Shown in pieces: positions 54,256 to 62,451 of a stretch of DNA of 64,000 nt (position 1 is its first letter; each line of letters starts with the position of its first letter). Both the position numbers and the translations under genes were made by a program. A model generated the notes under the pieces. It did not search any database. It saw nothing but the letters and a program-made list of their open reading frames with translations, and was not told where the DNA came from. Source of the DNA: Phocaeicola faecium (GTDB lineage Bacteria > Bacteroidota > Bacteroidia > Bacteroidales > Bacteroidaceae); the NCBI RefSeq assembly GCF_014837055.1, contig NZ_JACSPQ010000001.1, positions 925,970 through 989,969 of the forward strand. Reading direction: 5' to 3'.

Positions 54256-55019
54256 CAATCTTCCTATACGACCATACGTTCGAGGGGCTTCTTACCGCCC
54301 TTTTCGACGCTTATTTCCGTAAGCGGTTCCCCGACATGCTACTTACCGACGGCGAACCGCTTCCGCTGTTTTACGATGAATCGTATACCGTAACCACCGA
54401 CACTGAAAAGGCTGAACGTGTATGGAAGGGGCTGCAAAAGAAACTCTCCGCCGGCGGGCTGAGCTGTTTTTCACAATGCTGGCTGTCGGAACTGCCCGAA
54501 GCCCCGATGCTGATGTTCCGCTACATGAGAAAGGTATTCGAATCGCCCGGTTTTTCGGAAACAAATTTTGCAGATACCGACGTGCTGACTTTGTTTCAGC
54601 TCAGCAAAAAGGTAAGCGGCGAACGTTACCGTGTCCTTCAGTTCATGCGTTTCCAAAAGACTGCCGAAGGCATCTATTTCGGCATAATGGCACCCATCTA
54701 CAACGTTATTCCGCTCACCATTGAGCATTTCCGCGACCGCTTTACCGACCAGCGTTGGCTGATTTACGACAGCAGGCGACAATACGGTTATTACTACGAC
54801 GGAGAGATGGTAAACGAAATCACCTTTACCGAACCTCGGCAGGCGCATCTGATAACAGGCATACTTGACGACGACCTCTTGGCGCAAGACGAACGGTTAA
54901 TACAATCAATGTGGAAAAACTATTTCAAATCCATCTGCATCAAAGAGCGTATCAATCCGCGCAAGCATAAAAAAGACCTGCCCGTCCGTTATTGGAAATA
55001 CCTCACAGAAAAGCTCTAA
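54252..55019 (+). CDS. TIGR03915-family putative DNA metabolism protein
   Basis: A 255-residue cytoplasmic protein that I recognise as TIGR03915 type: IFLYDHTFEGLLTALFDAYF, LFQLSKKVSGERYRVLQFMRF, YFGIMAPIYNVIPLTIEHF, RFTDQRWLIYDSRRQYGYYY, KSICIKERINPRKHKKDLP and RYWKYLTE. The family is usually beside a radical-SAM partner (TIGR03916) and the pair is predicted to act in DNA repair or modification. No radical-SAM gene is adjacent here. It is translationally coupled to the esterase by an ATGA overlap. Confidence 0.82.
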   Translation: MTIFLYDHTFEGLLTALFDAYFRKRFPDMLLTDGEPLPLFYDESYTVTTDTEKAERVWKGLQKKLSAGGLSCFSQCWLSELPEAPMLMFRYMRKVFESPGFSETNFADTDVLTLFQLSKKVSGERYRVLQFMRFQKTAEGIYFGIMAPIYNVIPLTIEHFRDRFTDQRWLIYDSRRQYGYYYDGEMVNEITFTEPRQAHLITGILDDDLLAQDERLIQSMWKNYFKSICIKERINPRKHKKDLPVRYWKYLTEKL

Positions 55020-55039
55020 AGAGCCTGTTCTTTCGCCCC

Positions 55040-55130
55040 AAAAACGCTACTCGAAAAACCACTTTACGCTATGGGAAGAACCGGTTAACGCTACCGCATA
55101 AGATAAGTAACGCTACCCATACCGTTTTAC
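55040..55130. repeat. 22-nt tandem repeat array F
   Basis: Units at 55043-55064, 55065-55086, 55087-55108 and 55109-55130, each containing ACGCTA at the same place. It starts about 20 bp after the TIGR03915 stop codon, next to an AGAGCCTGTTC sequence like the MITE end motif, and precedes an AraC gene. Confidence 0.85.
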
Positions 55131-55233
55131 GCGCCTTTACCGTGACGGGAAAAGAATGTATATATCTTGCTGAAGGTTGTAACTAATTTACAGATTTTCA
55201 GGTCCACATGAATCAGAAAACAAATAAAATCAT

Positions 55234-55241
55234 TATTTTTG
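55234..55241 (+). promoter_or_regulatory. -7 promoter box of the AraC-type gene
   Basis: TATTTTTG, then C, 24 nt before the start codon. Confidence 0.45.
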
Positions 55242-55265
55242 CTTCATACTTAATCACTGGCTACT

Positions 55266-56165
55266 ATGGACAATTTAATTCAACTGGACACGATAGAAAA
55301 ATACAATAACCTATTCGGGCTTGAAACTTTTCATCCGCTGGTAAGCGTGGTCGATCTGAATAATGCTACCAAATTTCCAACCCACTTCACGGTTAATTAC
55401 GGTATATATGCACTCTTTTTGAAGCAAACCAAGTGTGGAGACATACGCTACGGAAGACAGATATATGATTACAGTGAAGGTACAATCACCAGTTTCGCAC
55501 CCGGGCAGGTGGTAGAAACCGACATGCCCGAAGGCGTAAAACCTTCGGCTTTGGGCGTTTTGTTTCATCCGGACTTGATAAAGGGGACATCGCTGGGACA
55601 GGAAATCAAATCGTACTCATTTTTCTCGTACAATTCGAACGAGGCGTTGCATTTGTCGGAAGAAGAGAAAGAAATCTTTTTAGACTGCCTGAAGAAGACG
55701 CAAATGGAACTGATACATCCCATAGACAGGCTCAGCAAACGGCTGATAGCCCGAAATATCCAATTACTGTTAGACTACTGTATGCGCTTTTACAACCGTC
55801 AGTTTATCACTCGCGCAGAAGCCAACAAAGATATACTTACCCGGTTTGAAACGTTGCTCGACTCTTATTTCCAAAGCGGGAAGCCTCAAACGGAAGGACT
55901 GCCTACGGTGAAATATTTTGCCGACCAAGTATATCTTTCTCCGAATTACTTTGGAGACCTGATAAAGAAGGAAACCGGCAAAACGGCACAAGAATACATA
56001 CAGAATAAAATAATAGATGCCGCCAAAGAGCAACTCATCGCAACAAAGAAAACAGTCAGCGAAATAGCCTATGAACTGGGCTTCCAATATTCGCAGCATT
56101 TCAACCGGCTTTTCAAAAAGAACGTGGGATATACTCCTACCGAGTATAGGAAACTCCCCGTATGA
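55266..56165 (+). CDS. AraC-family transcriptional regulator
   Basis: A 299-residue regulator. The N-terminal half is a cupin-like sensing domain (GIYALFLKQTKCGDIRYGRQ, ITSFAPGQVVETDMPEGVKP); the C-terminal 100 residues have two HTH motifs (TVKYFADQVYLSPNYFGDLI and TVSEIAYELGFQYSQHFNRL) ending GYTPTEYRK. Targets are unknown. It is monocistronic and convergent with truA, 12 bp apart. Effector probably a small molecule. Confidence 0.92.
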   Translation: MDNLIQLDTIEKYNNLFGLETFHPLVSVVDLNNATKFPTHFTVNYGIYALFLKQTKCGDIRYGRQIYDYSEGTITSFAPGQVVETDMPEGVKPSALGVLFHPDLIKGTSLGQEIKSYSFFSYNSNEALHLSEEEKEIFLDCLKKTQMELIHPIDRLSKRLIARNIQLLLDYCMRFYNRQFITRAEANKDILTRFETLLDSYFQSGKPQTEGLPTVKYFADQVYLSPNYFGDLIKKETGKTAQEYIQNKIIDAAKEQLIATKKTVSEIAYELGFQYSQHFNRLFKKNVGYTPTEYRKLPV

Positions 56166-56177
56166 AAGAATAAAGGC

Positions 56178-56930
56178 TTAAACCTCGAACAGTGTGTCGG
56201 GATAACCGATATCGACCAGAAAAAGGGCATGTCCCGGTACGGAAGTCCCCGCACTGCAACGGTTTTTCTCTTCGATAACCCTGCGAAAGCCATCGACAGT
56301 AAGTTTCCCTCGTCCCACTTCGACCAGCGTACCGACTACGGCACGCACCATGTTTCTTAAAAAACGGTCGGCACGAATCGTGAATACCCATTCGTCGGGC
56401 GCTTCCTGTTCCCAACGGGCATACATGATTCGGCAATTATTGGTTTTCACATCGGTATGCAGCTTGCTGAAGCTGGTGAAATCAGTATAATCGAAAAGGG
56501 TTTGCGCCGCTTCATTCATCTTATCGAAATCCAACGACTGGAATACCCTCCACGCATACATGCGGTTAAAGGGGTCTTTTCGCGTGGTAATGTAATATTT
56601 ATAAGTACGATAAGTAGCATCGAAACGTGCGTGTGCGTCAGGTTTCACCTCACATACGCGGTAAACGGCAATATCCGCAGGCAGCAAACGGTTCAGTTTG
56701 TCGGTTACTTCCTCAACATCCAGACGGGTTTCAAAGTCGAAGTGTGCCACCATCAGCCGAGCATGTACCCCCGCGTCGGTACGCCCCGCTCCTACCACTT
56801 CCACCTGCCGGCGCAAGAATGTAGACAAGGCTTTCATCAATGTTTCTTGCACACTCGCCCCGTTAGGCTGAATCTGCCAGCCATGATAATTCGTACCGTC
56901 GTATCCCAAATAAATAAAATACCGAAACAT
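56178..56930 (-). CDS. truA: tRNA pseudouridine(38-40) synthase TruA
   Basis: A 250-residue enzyme that isomerises uridines 38-40 of the tRNA anticodon stem-loop. The catalytic Asp lies in [12 protein letters not shown], and [24 protein letters not shown] and [19 protein letters not shown] are family signatures. Length normal. It lies 15 bp after the DUF5715 gene, so is probably cotranscribed with it. Confidence 0.97.
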   Translation of the reverse strand: MFRYFIYLGYDGTNYHGWQIQPNGASVQETLMKALSTFLRRQVEVVGAGRTDAGVHARLMVAHFDFETRLDVEEVTDKLNRLLPADIAVYRVCEVKPDAHARFDATYRTYKYYITTRKDPFNRMYAWRVFQSLDFDKMNEAAQTLFDYTDFTSFSKLHTDVKTNNCRIMYARWEQEAPDEWVFTIRADRFLRNMVRAVVGTLVEVGRGKLTVDGFRRVIEEKNRCSAGTSVPGHALFLVDIGYPDTLFEV

Positions 56931-56945
56931 ACCCCTTGCCCTGTT

Positions 56946-57614
56946 TTATCTTGCCGTAATATGGAAACATCCCTGACGCAACTCATACTTCACGTAACAG
57001 CGGTCTGCCTTGCGCAAATCGCGCAACACTTCTGAAAGCACCAACTTCAGCGTATCGGCGCTAACATCCTGCATCGGACGTCCGTCCGGGTCTTCCACCT
57101 TTTTAAAACGTTTCCAGCTTACATCGAACGTAGTTCCGTAGAAGTGACAAGAGTTAAGCGATGCATTCCCGTTCGTACGTCGCAAGCGTTTCACATCTTC
57201 TTTTGTCCGCGTTACAGAAGTTACAATTATTTTATTCGGATTAAGCCCCTTGTTTTCCAAAGAATCCAGAAAGTTCACTCCAATGGTATCAAGCAACGCA
57301 CTTGCCTGTGGAATCAGATAGGGAATAGAATGAGTAAGCGAATCCATATCGTAGCGTTCGCAGGGGGTTATCTTTACCAGACTGCCTACCATCTCATCGG
57401 CTTCCTCGCGCGAGCTGATAGGACGGATGCCTATTTTCTTAGCCGTAGCCAGTTGTACCGCATTTACGTCACCAAACGAACGCTTGTAACTAACCACTCC
57501 ACGAATATTGCGGGGCTGATTCATTTTCATCGACATATCTTTTTCTGCACAGCCGGTTACCGACATACCGACAAACAAGATACAAGCAAAGCAACCATAT
57601 AATAATCTCTTCAT
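56946..57614 (-). CDS. DUF5715 / M15-like peptidase lipoprotein
   Basis: A 222-residue lipoprotein with Cys22 in MSVTGCAEK. The C-terminal half carries an M15/VanY-type zinc signature: SVTRTKEDVKRLRRTNGNAS, SCHFYGTTFDVSW (the SxHxxGxxxD metal motif) and CFHIT near the C-terminus, which could supply the third ligand. This suggests a D,D- or L,D-carboxypeptidase-like activity on peptidoglycan in the periplasm. The assignment to DUF5715 is from memory. Located between an AraC gene and truA on the same strand. Confidence 0.78.
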   Translation of the reverse strand: MKRLLYGCFACILFVGMSVTGCAEKDMSMKMNQPRNIRGVVSYKRSFGDVNAVQLATAKKIGIRPISSREEADEMVGSLVKITPCERYDMDSLTHSIPYLIPQASALLDTIGVNFLDSLENKGLNPNKIIVTSVTRTKEDVKRLRRTNGNASLNSCHFYGTTFDVSWKRFKKVEDPDGRPMQDVSADTLKLVLSEVLRDLRKADRCYVKYELRQGCFHITAR

Positions 57615-57663
57615 ATTAGCATTGTCTTTATTTGATTTGCCGACAAAATTAATACTTTTTTCT

Positions 57664-58560
57664 TTATATCACCTCATTTAAGAGCTTATCCCTATATTCG
57701 CGCGGCGATACGCCCAAATAACGTTTCACATATTTCCCGAAAAACGACAAACTGGGGAAATCAAGTTCGTTGGCTATTTCCTTTATGCTTTTCCGCGTAC
57801 GCTTCAACTGGTATTCCACATCTTTCATTACGTAACGGTTTATCCAATCCGAAGCTGTTTTTCCACTAACGTCTTTACATACAGCCGAAAGGTATTTAGC
57901 TGTTACGTGCAGGCGGTCGGCATAATAAGCCACCGAACGTTTCTTGGGGTAAGAGGAAGATAGTTGGTCGAGGAACGAACGGAACAGATTGTCGCCCGAT
58001 GTATAAGAAAGATTAGCCGGTTCGACGAAACGTTCCAATGCGCTTCCGAAATCATACATAAACGCCTGCAACAAAGCCTCCATCAATTCTTTATGGTATT
58101 TGCATGGCGTACCCGTAAGCCGCGAACGCAACAACTCAAAATACTGCAAGAATGTTTTGACCTCTTCTTCATTCAACGAAAATACCGGATATTTTTCAAG
58201 AAACATTTTCATATTCCAGTTATGCCCGATAAGCATTCCGATATGAGTCATATACTCCGGCGACAGAATAAATCCGCAGCAATCGAAATCCACACTCATC
58301 ATACCGTGTTCAAGGATTACGTTAGGCAAGCAAATCAATATATCGTTTGCATGGATCGTATACTCCCTGTCGTCTATGTAGAGCGCGCCTCTCCCTTTCA
58401 AGCAAAGCGTTACGGCAAATACCTCTACCTTAGCCACCGTGTTTTCCCCGATATTATGTACATTGTCAATAATGGCAAAACGATTATCGTAAAAAGTTGC
58501 CACTTTTTCCAACAATTCTGTATTCTCAAGATCTCCAACAATTATACCTTTTTCTTCCAT
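57664..58560 (-). CDS. AraC-family transcriptional regulator
   Basis: A 298-residue regulator with a cupin-like N-terminal domain (VTLCLKGRGALYIDDREYTI, DILICLPNVI) and C-terminal tandem HTH (SVAYYADRLHVTAKYLSAVC, SIKEIANELDFPSLSFFGKY, ending GVSPREYRDKL). It lies 49 bp upstream of the DUF5715 gene on the same strand. Effector and targets are unknown; the divergent antiporter gene is a possible target. Confidence 0.92.
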   Translation of the reverse strand: MEEKGIIVGDLENTELLEKVATFYDNRFAIIDNVHNIGENTVAKVEVFAVTLCLKGRGALYIDDREYTIHANDILICLPNVILEHGMMSVDFDCCGFILSPEYMTHIGMLIGHNWNMKMFLEKYPVFSLNEEEVKTFLQYFELLRSRLTGTPCKYHKELMEALLQAFMYDFGSALERFVEPANLSYTSGDNLFRSFLDQLSSSYPKKRSVAYYADRLHVTAKYLSAVCKDVSGKTASDWINRYVMKDVEYQLKRTRKSIKEIANELDFPSLSFFGKYVKRYLGVSPREYRDKLLNEVI

Positions 58561-58773
58561 AACCTATATTACATTGCATTGAGACAGCATTTCATCCGCA
58601 AAATAACGGAATATCCTTAAATTAGCAATCATACATATTTCGTTGCAACTATCCCATATTTCCTAATTACTCATAAAGTAAAGAAATACAGAACATTTTA
58701 TTCTTAAAAAGAAGCTGATATTTCCAGAAATCTTAGTTTCTTTGCATTCGGAAAATCATATAGACATACATCA

Positions 58774-60258
58774 ATGAATATCACGTTAGAAATCGGTTTA
58801 CTCGTAGGTTCGTTTCTTATTTTTTGCAGCATTCTTATCAGTAAAACAGGATACCGGTTCGGTATTCCTACCTTGTTGATGTTCCTCTTGGCGGGAATGC
58901 TGTTCGGAAGCGACGGTTTAGGCATCCAGTTCCATAACATTTCCGAGGCGCAAAACATCGGAACGATAGCTTTATGTATCATCTTGTTCAGCGGAGGTAT
59001 GGAAACCAAATGGAAAGACATCCGCCCCATCTTGATGCCGGGAGTCATGCTGTCTACCGTAGGGGTGTTGCTTACCACGCTTATTACGGGGATATTTATC
59101 TATTGGATATCGGGATGGCAACACACCGAAATCGGGTTTAGCCTGTTAGGTTCGCTGCTGCTTGCCGCCACCATGTCGTCTACCGACTCGGCTTCGGTGT
59201 TTAACACCCTGCGTACGCAGCGCATTAATTTGAAAAACAACCTTCGCCCCATGCTGGAACTGGAAAGCGGAAGTAACGACCCGATGGCATACATGCTCAC
59301 CATCATCTTAATCCAGTGTATCCAAACCGGACATTTGTCGGGCATGGAGATAGCCGGCTCACTGTTGCTCCAGTTTGCCGTAGGAGGCATCGGAGGGTAT
59401 TTCTTCGGCAAGCTGACGGTGTGGGTGGTAAACCGCATCAATCTTAAAAACGGCGAGTTATACTCCATTCTGGTTTTAAGTTTCATATTCATTATTTACT
59501 GTATTGCGTATTTGCTGAAAGGGAACGGATATTTAGCGGTTTACATTGCCGGAATGGTAATAGGGAACAGTAATTTATTCAAGAAAAAAGAAATCGGCAC
59601 CTTCTTAAACGGCATGACGTGGCTGCTTCAGGTCATCATGTTCCTTATTTTAGGATTGCTGGTTAATCCGCACGAAATGTTGGGCGTAACCATAACAGCC
59701 ATACTCGTAAGCCTGTTCATGAATCTGATAGCACGCCCGGTCAGTGTGTGGCTCAGCCTGCTGCCGTTCGGCAATAAAATCAGCCATAAGTCGAAGGCTT
59801 TCATCTCATGGGTCGGATTGCGTGGCGCCGCCCCGATTATCTTTGCCACTTACCCGGCGGTGGAGCAGGTAAACGGTGCCGACCAGATATTCAACATCGT
59901 ATTCTTCGTTACGCTGCTTTCACTGCTTGTTCAGGGCATGTCGCTTTCATGGGTTGCCAAGAAATTAGGCTTGTCGACGCCCGTACCCGATACGGAGGAA
60001 AACTTTGGCATCGAAATCCCTGAAACGGTGGGCAGCCAGCTTCACGAGGTGTACTGCACGCATCAGCTTCTGTCGCACGGAAAGCATATTCGCGACATCC
60101 CTTTTCCGAAAGGAGTATTGGTAATGATGATAAAACGTGGAGAAGATTACATCGTTCCGAACGGTAATGTTGAACTGAAAGAGGGCGACATCCTGTTGCT
60201 GATTGCAGAGAATGCGGTGGAGACTCCTGCTCCTCCTCCTGCCAACCCGCAGGCGTAA
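58774..60258 (+). CDS. Potassium/proton antiporter (CPA1, NhaP2/CvrA-like)
   Basis: A 494-residue inner-membrane antiporter with about 12 helices (start MNITLEIGLLVGSFLIFCSI). ATMSSTDSASVFNTLR and LELESGSNDPMAYMLT carry the conserved ion-binding Asp residues of cation/proton antiporters; WVGLRGAAPIIFATYP is the third signature. A C-terminal TrkA_C domain (about 405-480, LHEVYCTHQLLSHGKHIRDI, LKEGDILLLI) is typical of NhaP2-type K+/H+ exchangers. It regulates cytoplasmic K+ and pH. Divergent from the AraC gene. Confidence 0.93.
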   Translation: MNITLEIGLLVGSFLIFCSILISKTGYRFGIPTLLMFLLAGMLFGSDGLGIQFHNISEAQNIGTIALCIILFSGGMETKWKDIRPILMPGVMLSTVGVLLTTLITGIFIYWISGWQHTEIGFSLLGSLLLAATMSSTDSASVFNTLRTQRINLKNNLRPMLELESGSNDPMAYMLTIILIQCIQTGHLSGMEIAGSLLLQFAVGGIGGYFFGKLTVWVVNRINLKNGELYSILVLSFIFIIYCIAYLLKGNGYLAVYIAGMVIGNSNLFKKKEIGTFLNGMTWLLQVIMFLILGLLVNPHEMLGVTITAILVSLFMNLIARPVSVWLSLLPFGNKISHKSKAFISWVGLRGAAPIIFATYPAVEQVNGADQIFNIVFFVTLLSLLVQGMSLSWVAKKLGLSTPVPDTEENFGIEIPETVGSQLHEVYCTHQLLSHGKHIRDIPFPKGVLVMMIKRGEDYIVPNGNVELKEGDILLLIAENAVETPAPPPANPQA

Positions 60259-60304
60259 ACCGACAAAGAAAGCCGATACAGGTACGGATTACAATAGTTT
60301 TTCG

Positions 60305-60312
60305 TACCTTTG
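60305..60312 (+). promoter_or_regulatory. -7 promoter box of the YeiH-like gene
   Basis: TACCTTTG, then C, 56 nt before the ATG at 60368. Confidence 0.6.
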
Positions 60313-60367
60313 CAACCGCTTACTGCTCAAAAAACTAAAAAGACTTAAAACTTAAAAATCTAAAGAC

Positions 60368-61444
60368 ATGTTTGAAAAAGGAAACAGAGCTAACACCTTA
60401 CATGGCATTCTTTTGATTGCCTTATTTTCATTCGCGGCTTTCTATATCGCCGAGATTCCGTTTGTAAAAAGCCTCTCTTTCAGTCCGCTGATTGTGGGTA
60501 TCATCTTAGGAATGCTATATGCCAACAGCTTGCGCAACAAGCTGCCCGAAACGTGGGTTCCGGGCATCAAGTTCTGTACCAAACAGATTCTGCGCACGGG
60601 TATCGTGCTTTATGGTTTCCGCCTTACGCTGACGCAGGTGGCGGCGGTAGGGCTTCCGGCAGTGGTTATCGACACCATCATTGTGGCAGGTACGATTTTC
60701 CTCGGTGTATGGCTGGGCAAGCTGTTGAAAATGGATAAGGATACTTCGCTGATGACGGCAACGGGAAGTTCCATTTGTGGCGCAGCCGCCGTATTAGGAG
60801 CCGAGCCGGTGGTAAAATGTGAAGGACATAAAACCGCCATTGCCGTATCTACGGTGGTTATCTTCGGTACGATTTCGATGTTTCTTTACCCGATACTTTA
60901 CCGCGCCGGACTGCTTGACGCACTTGGCAATACGGGAGTTGCCATCTATACGGGCAGTACGCTTCACGAAGTGGCTCACGTTGCGGGTGCGGGTAATGCG
61001 ATGGACCCTACCGACTCTTTGGGCATAGCCGGAACTGCCACCATCACAAAGATGATTCGCGTAATGATGCTTGCCCCGGTACTGGTGATTATGAGTTTTG
61101 CTCTTGCAGGACGAAAGACCAAGAATGCCGAAGGGAAAACGGAAAAAAGCAAAATCACCATTCCGTGGTTTGCCTTCGGATTTATCGGCATCATTTGCCT
61201 CAACTCGCTCTTACAGTATCTGTTAGGAGTAGAGAGTGTTAAGGATATTCCGCTGAACGGGGCTATCGAATACATCGACACATTCATGCTGACGATGGCA
61301 ATGACAGCGTTGGGAACGGATACGAGCATCGAGAAATTCAAGCAGGCAGGTGCAAAACCGTTTGTGTTGGCATTCTTGCTTTACGTCTGGTTGGTAGTAG
61401 GAGGTTACTTGCTTACCAAATATCTTGTACCGGCTTTAGTATAA
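60368..61444 (+). CDS. YeiH-family putative sulfate exporter
   Basis: A 358-residue inner-membrane protein of the UPF0324/YeiH family, about 10 helices. Characteristic stretches: GIKFCTKQILRTGIVLYGFR, ATGSSICGAAAVLGAEPVVK, TGSTLHEVAHVAGAGNAM and TMAMTALGTDTSIEKFKQAG. Members are annotated as putative sulfate exporters, but direct transport evidence is limited. Own promoter and a strong terminator make it a single-gene unit. Confidence 0.92.
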   Translation: MFEKGNRANTLHGILLIALFSFAAFYIAEIPFVKSLSFSPLIVGIILGMLYANSLRNKLPETWVPGIKFCTKQILRTGIVLYGFRLTLTQVAAVGLPAVVIDTIIVAGTIFLGVWLGKLLKMDKDTSLMTATGSSICGAAAVLGAEPVVKCEGHKTAIAVSTVVIFGTISMFLYPILYRAGLLDALGNTGVAIYTGSTLHEVAHVAGAGNAMDPTDSLGIAGTATITKMIRVMMLAPVLVIMSFALAGRKTKNAEGKTEKSKITIPWFAFGFIGIICLNSLLQYLLGVESVKDIPLNGAIEYIDTFMLTMAMTALGTDTSIEKFKQAGAKPFVLAFLLYVWLVVGGYLLTKYLVPALV

Positions 61445-61467
61445 CCGGAAAACATCGGTTTGAACAT

Positions 61468-61516
61468 AAAAGAACATGCCCATGGATTTGCAAATTCACG
61501 AGCATGTTCTTTTTAT
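61468..61516 (+). terminator. Terminator of the YeiH-like gene
   Basis: AAAAGAACATGC (61468-61479) pairs perfectly with GCATGTTCTTTT (61502-61513), giving a T-rich 3' end on both strands. Confidence 0.85.
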
Positions 61517-61518
61517 AT

Positions 61519-61628
61519 ATCCCAATGGGATGGGGTGATTTACGCTATGGGAAGCGTTATCCTGCGCTATGGGATGCGTTGACTTACGCTATGGGAAGCG
61601 TTACCCTGCGCTATGGAATGCGTCTACC
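61519..61628. repeat. 22-nt tandem repeat array G
   Basis: Four clear units at 61541-61562, 61563-61584, 61585-61606 and 61607-61628, alternating TACGCTATGGGAAGCGTT and TGCGCTATGGGATGCGTT, plus a decayed unit at 61519-61540. The least diverged array. Its last unit overlaps the stop codon (61624-61626) of the minus-strand gene that follows. Confidence 0.9.
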
Positions 61629-62208
61629 CCAGCTCTTCGGAACGGATTCCCAGTGCTTGAAGTATGCCGAATCCTAATAGTTCAAAGCCATAATCGTGCT
61701 CATAATCCGGTGGATTCATGCCAAACCTTGTGATGCTTTCTTTTCCCTTTATCTCACTGATGACTTCTTCTAACGCCGGAGCGTAATCTTCTTCATCGGG
61801 CACGAAGATGATGCGCTTTACTTCTTTCGACTCGCCTGCCAACTGAAGTGATTCGCTGAACAAATCTTCGCGTTTTGCCATGCCCGACGGCTGGAATGCG
61901 TAGAGCGAAAACTCTCCCACCGCACTTTTAAAGCCCACGTTATGAAGTTCTGTCTCTAAACCGGACGGCTTACAAAACTCCATTTTCGTTTTTCCGGCTT
62001 GATATATAAAGATGACTTGTATCTCCGATTCGCCCGGCTGTACACCGGCGTCCAGCGCCAGACATTCTAACAACACCGCTAAATCGGCTTTCGGCAACTC
62101 TCGGTTGACTATCGGTGCGAAATGCGCCACCATGTCGCGCCCCACCCGGTCAAGGTAAACGGCATCGACCAGCAACACCGTGGGAGCAAATTTGATTTTC
62201 TGTTCCAT
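61624..62208 (-). CDS. Hypothetical protein, 194 residues (DUF6621-like)
   Basis: No signal peptide or membrane helix. The N-terminal half (IKFAPTVLLVDAVYLDRVGR, VLLECLALDAG, SEIQVIFIYQAGKTKM) looks like an alternating alpha/beta fold; the second half is acidic. I associate it tentatively with the Bacteroides DUF6621 group. Function unknown. The C-terminal residues GIRSEELG are encoded within repeat unit 4 of array G at the stop codon, hinting that the array has set or replaced the end of this gene. Confidence 0.7.
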   Translation of the reverse strand: MEQKIKFAPTVLLVDAVYLDRVGRDMVAHFAPIVNRELPKADLAVLLECLALDAGVQPGESEIQVIFIYQAGKTKMEFCKPSGLETELHNVGFKSAVGEFSLYAFQPSGMAKREDLFSESLQLAGESKEVKRIIFVPDEEDYAPALEEVISEIKGKESITRFGMNPPDYEHDYGFELLGFGILQALGIRSEELG

Positions 62209-62451
62209 TCGTCCTTATTTTATTTGAGGGATAAAGGTACAGCTTTTCCCCGAAATACACAAATGCTGACATTTTGTTAGGAAATGCGACAATATTTCAG
62301 TTTAAGAACATGATTATCTGACATTTATACAGATTCAGAACGTTTTTTGGAGGTTGGCAAAGATTTTGGGGTTTAGTTGGCGTTCCGATTAACCCGGATA
62401 GGGAAAAAGGAACAGAAATAACCCTGATAAAAATAGAAAGGAGAACATTAT

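Noticed and set aside
3583..61628. CRISPR arrays at the 22-nt repeats
   Set aside because: Units follow each other directly with no spacers, are degenerate, number only about four, and no cas genes are present.
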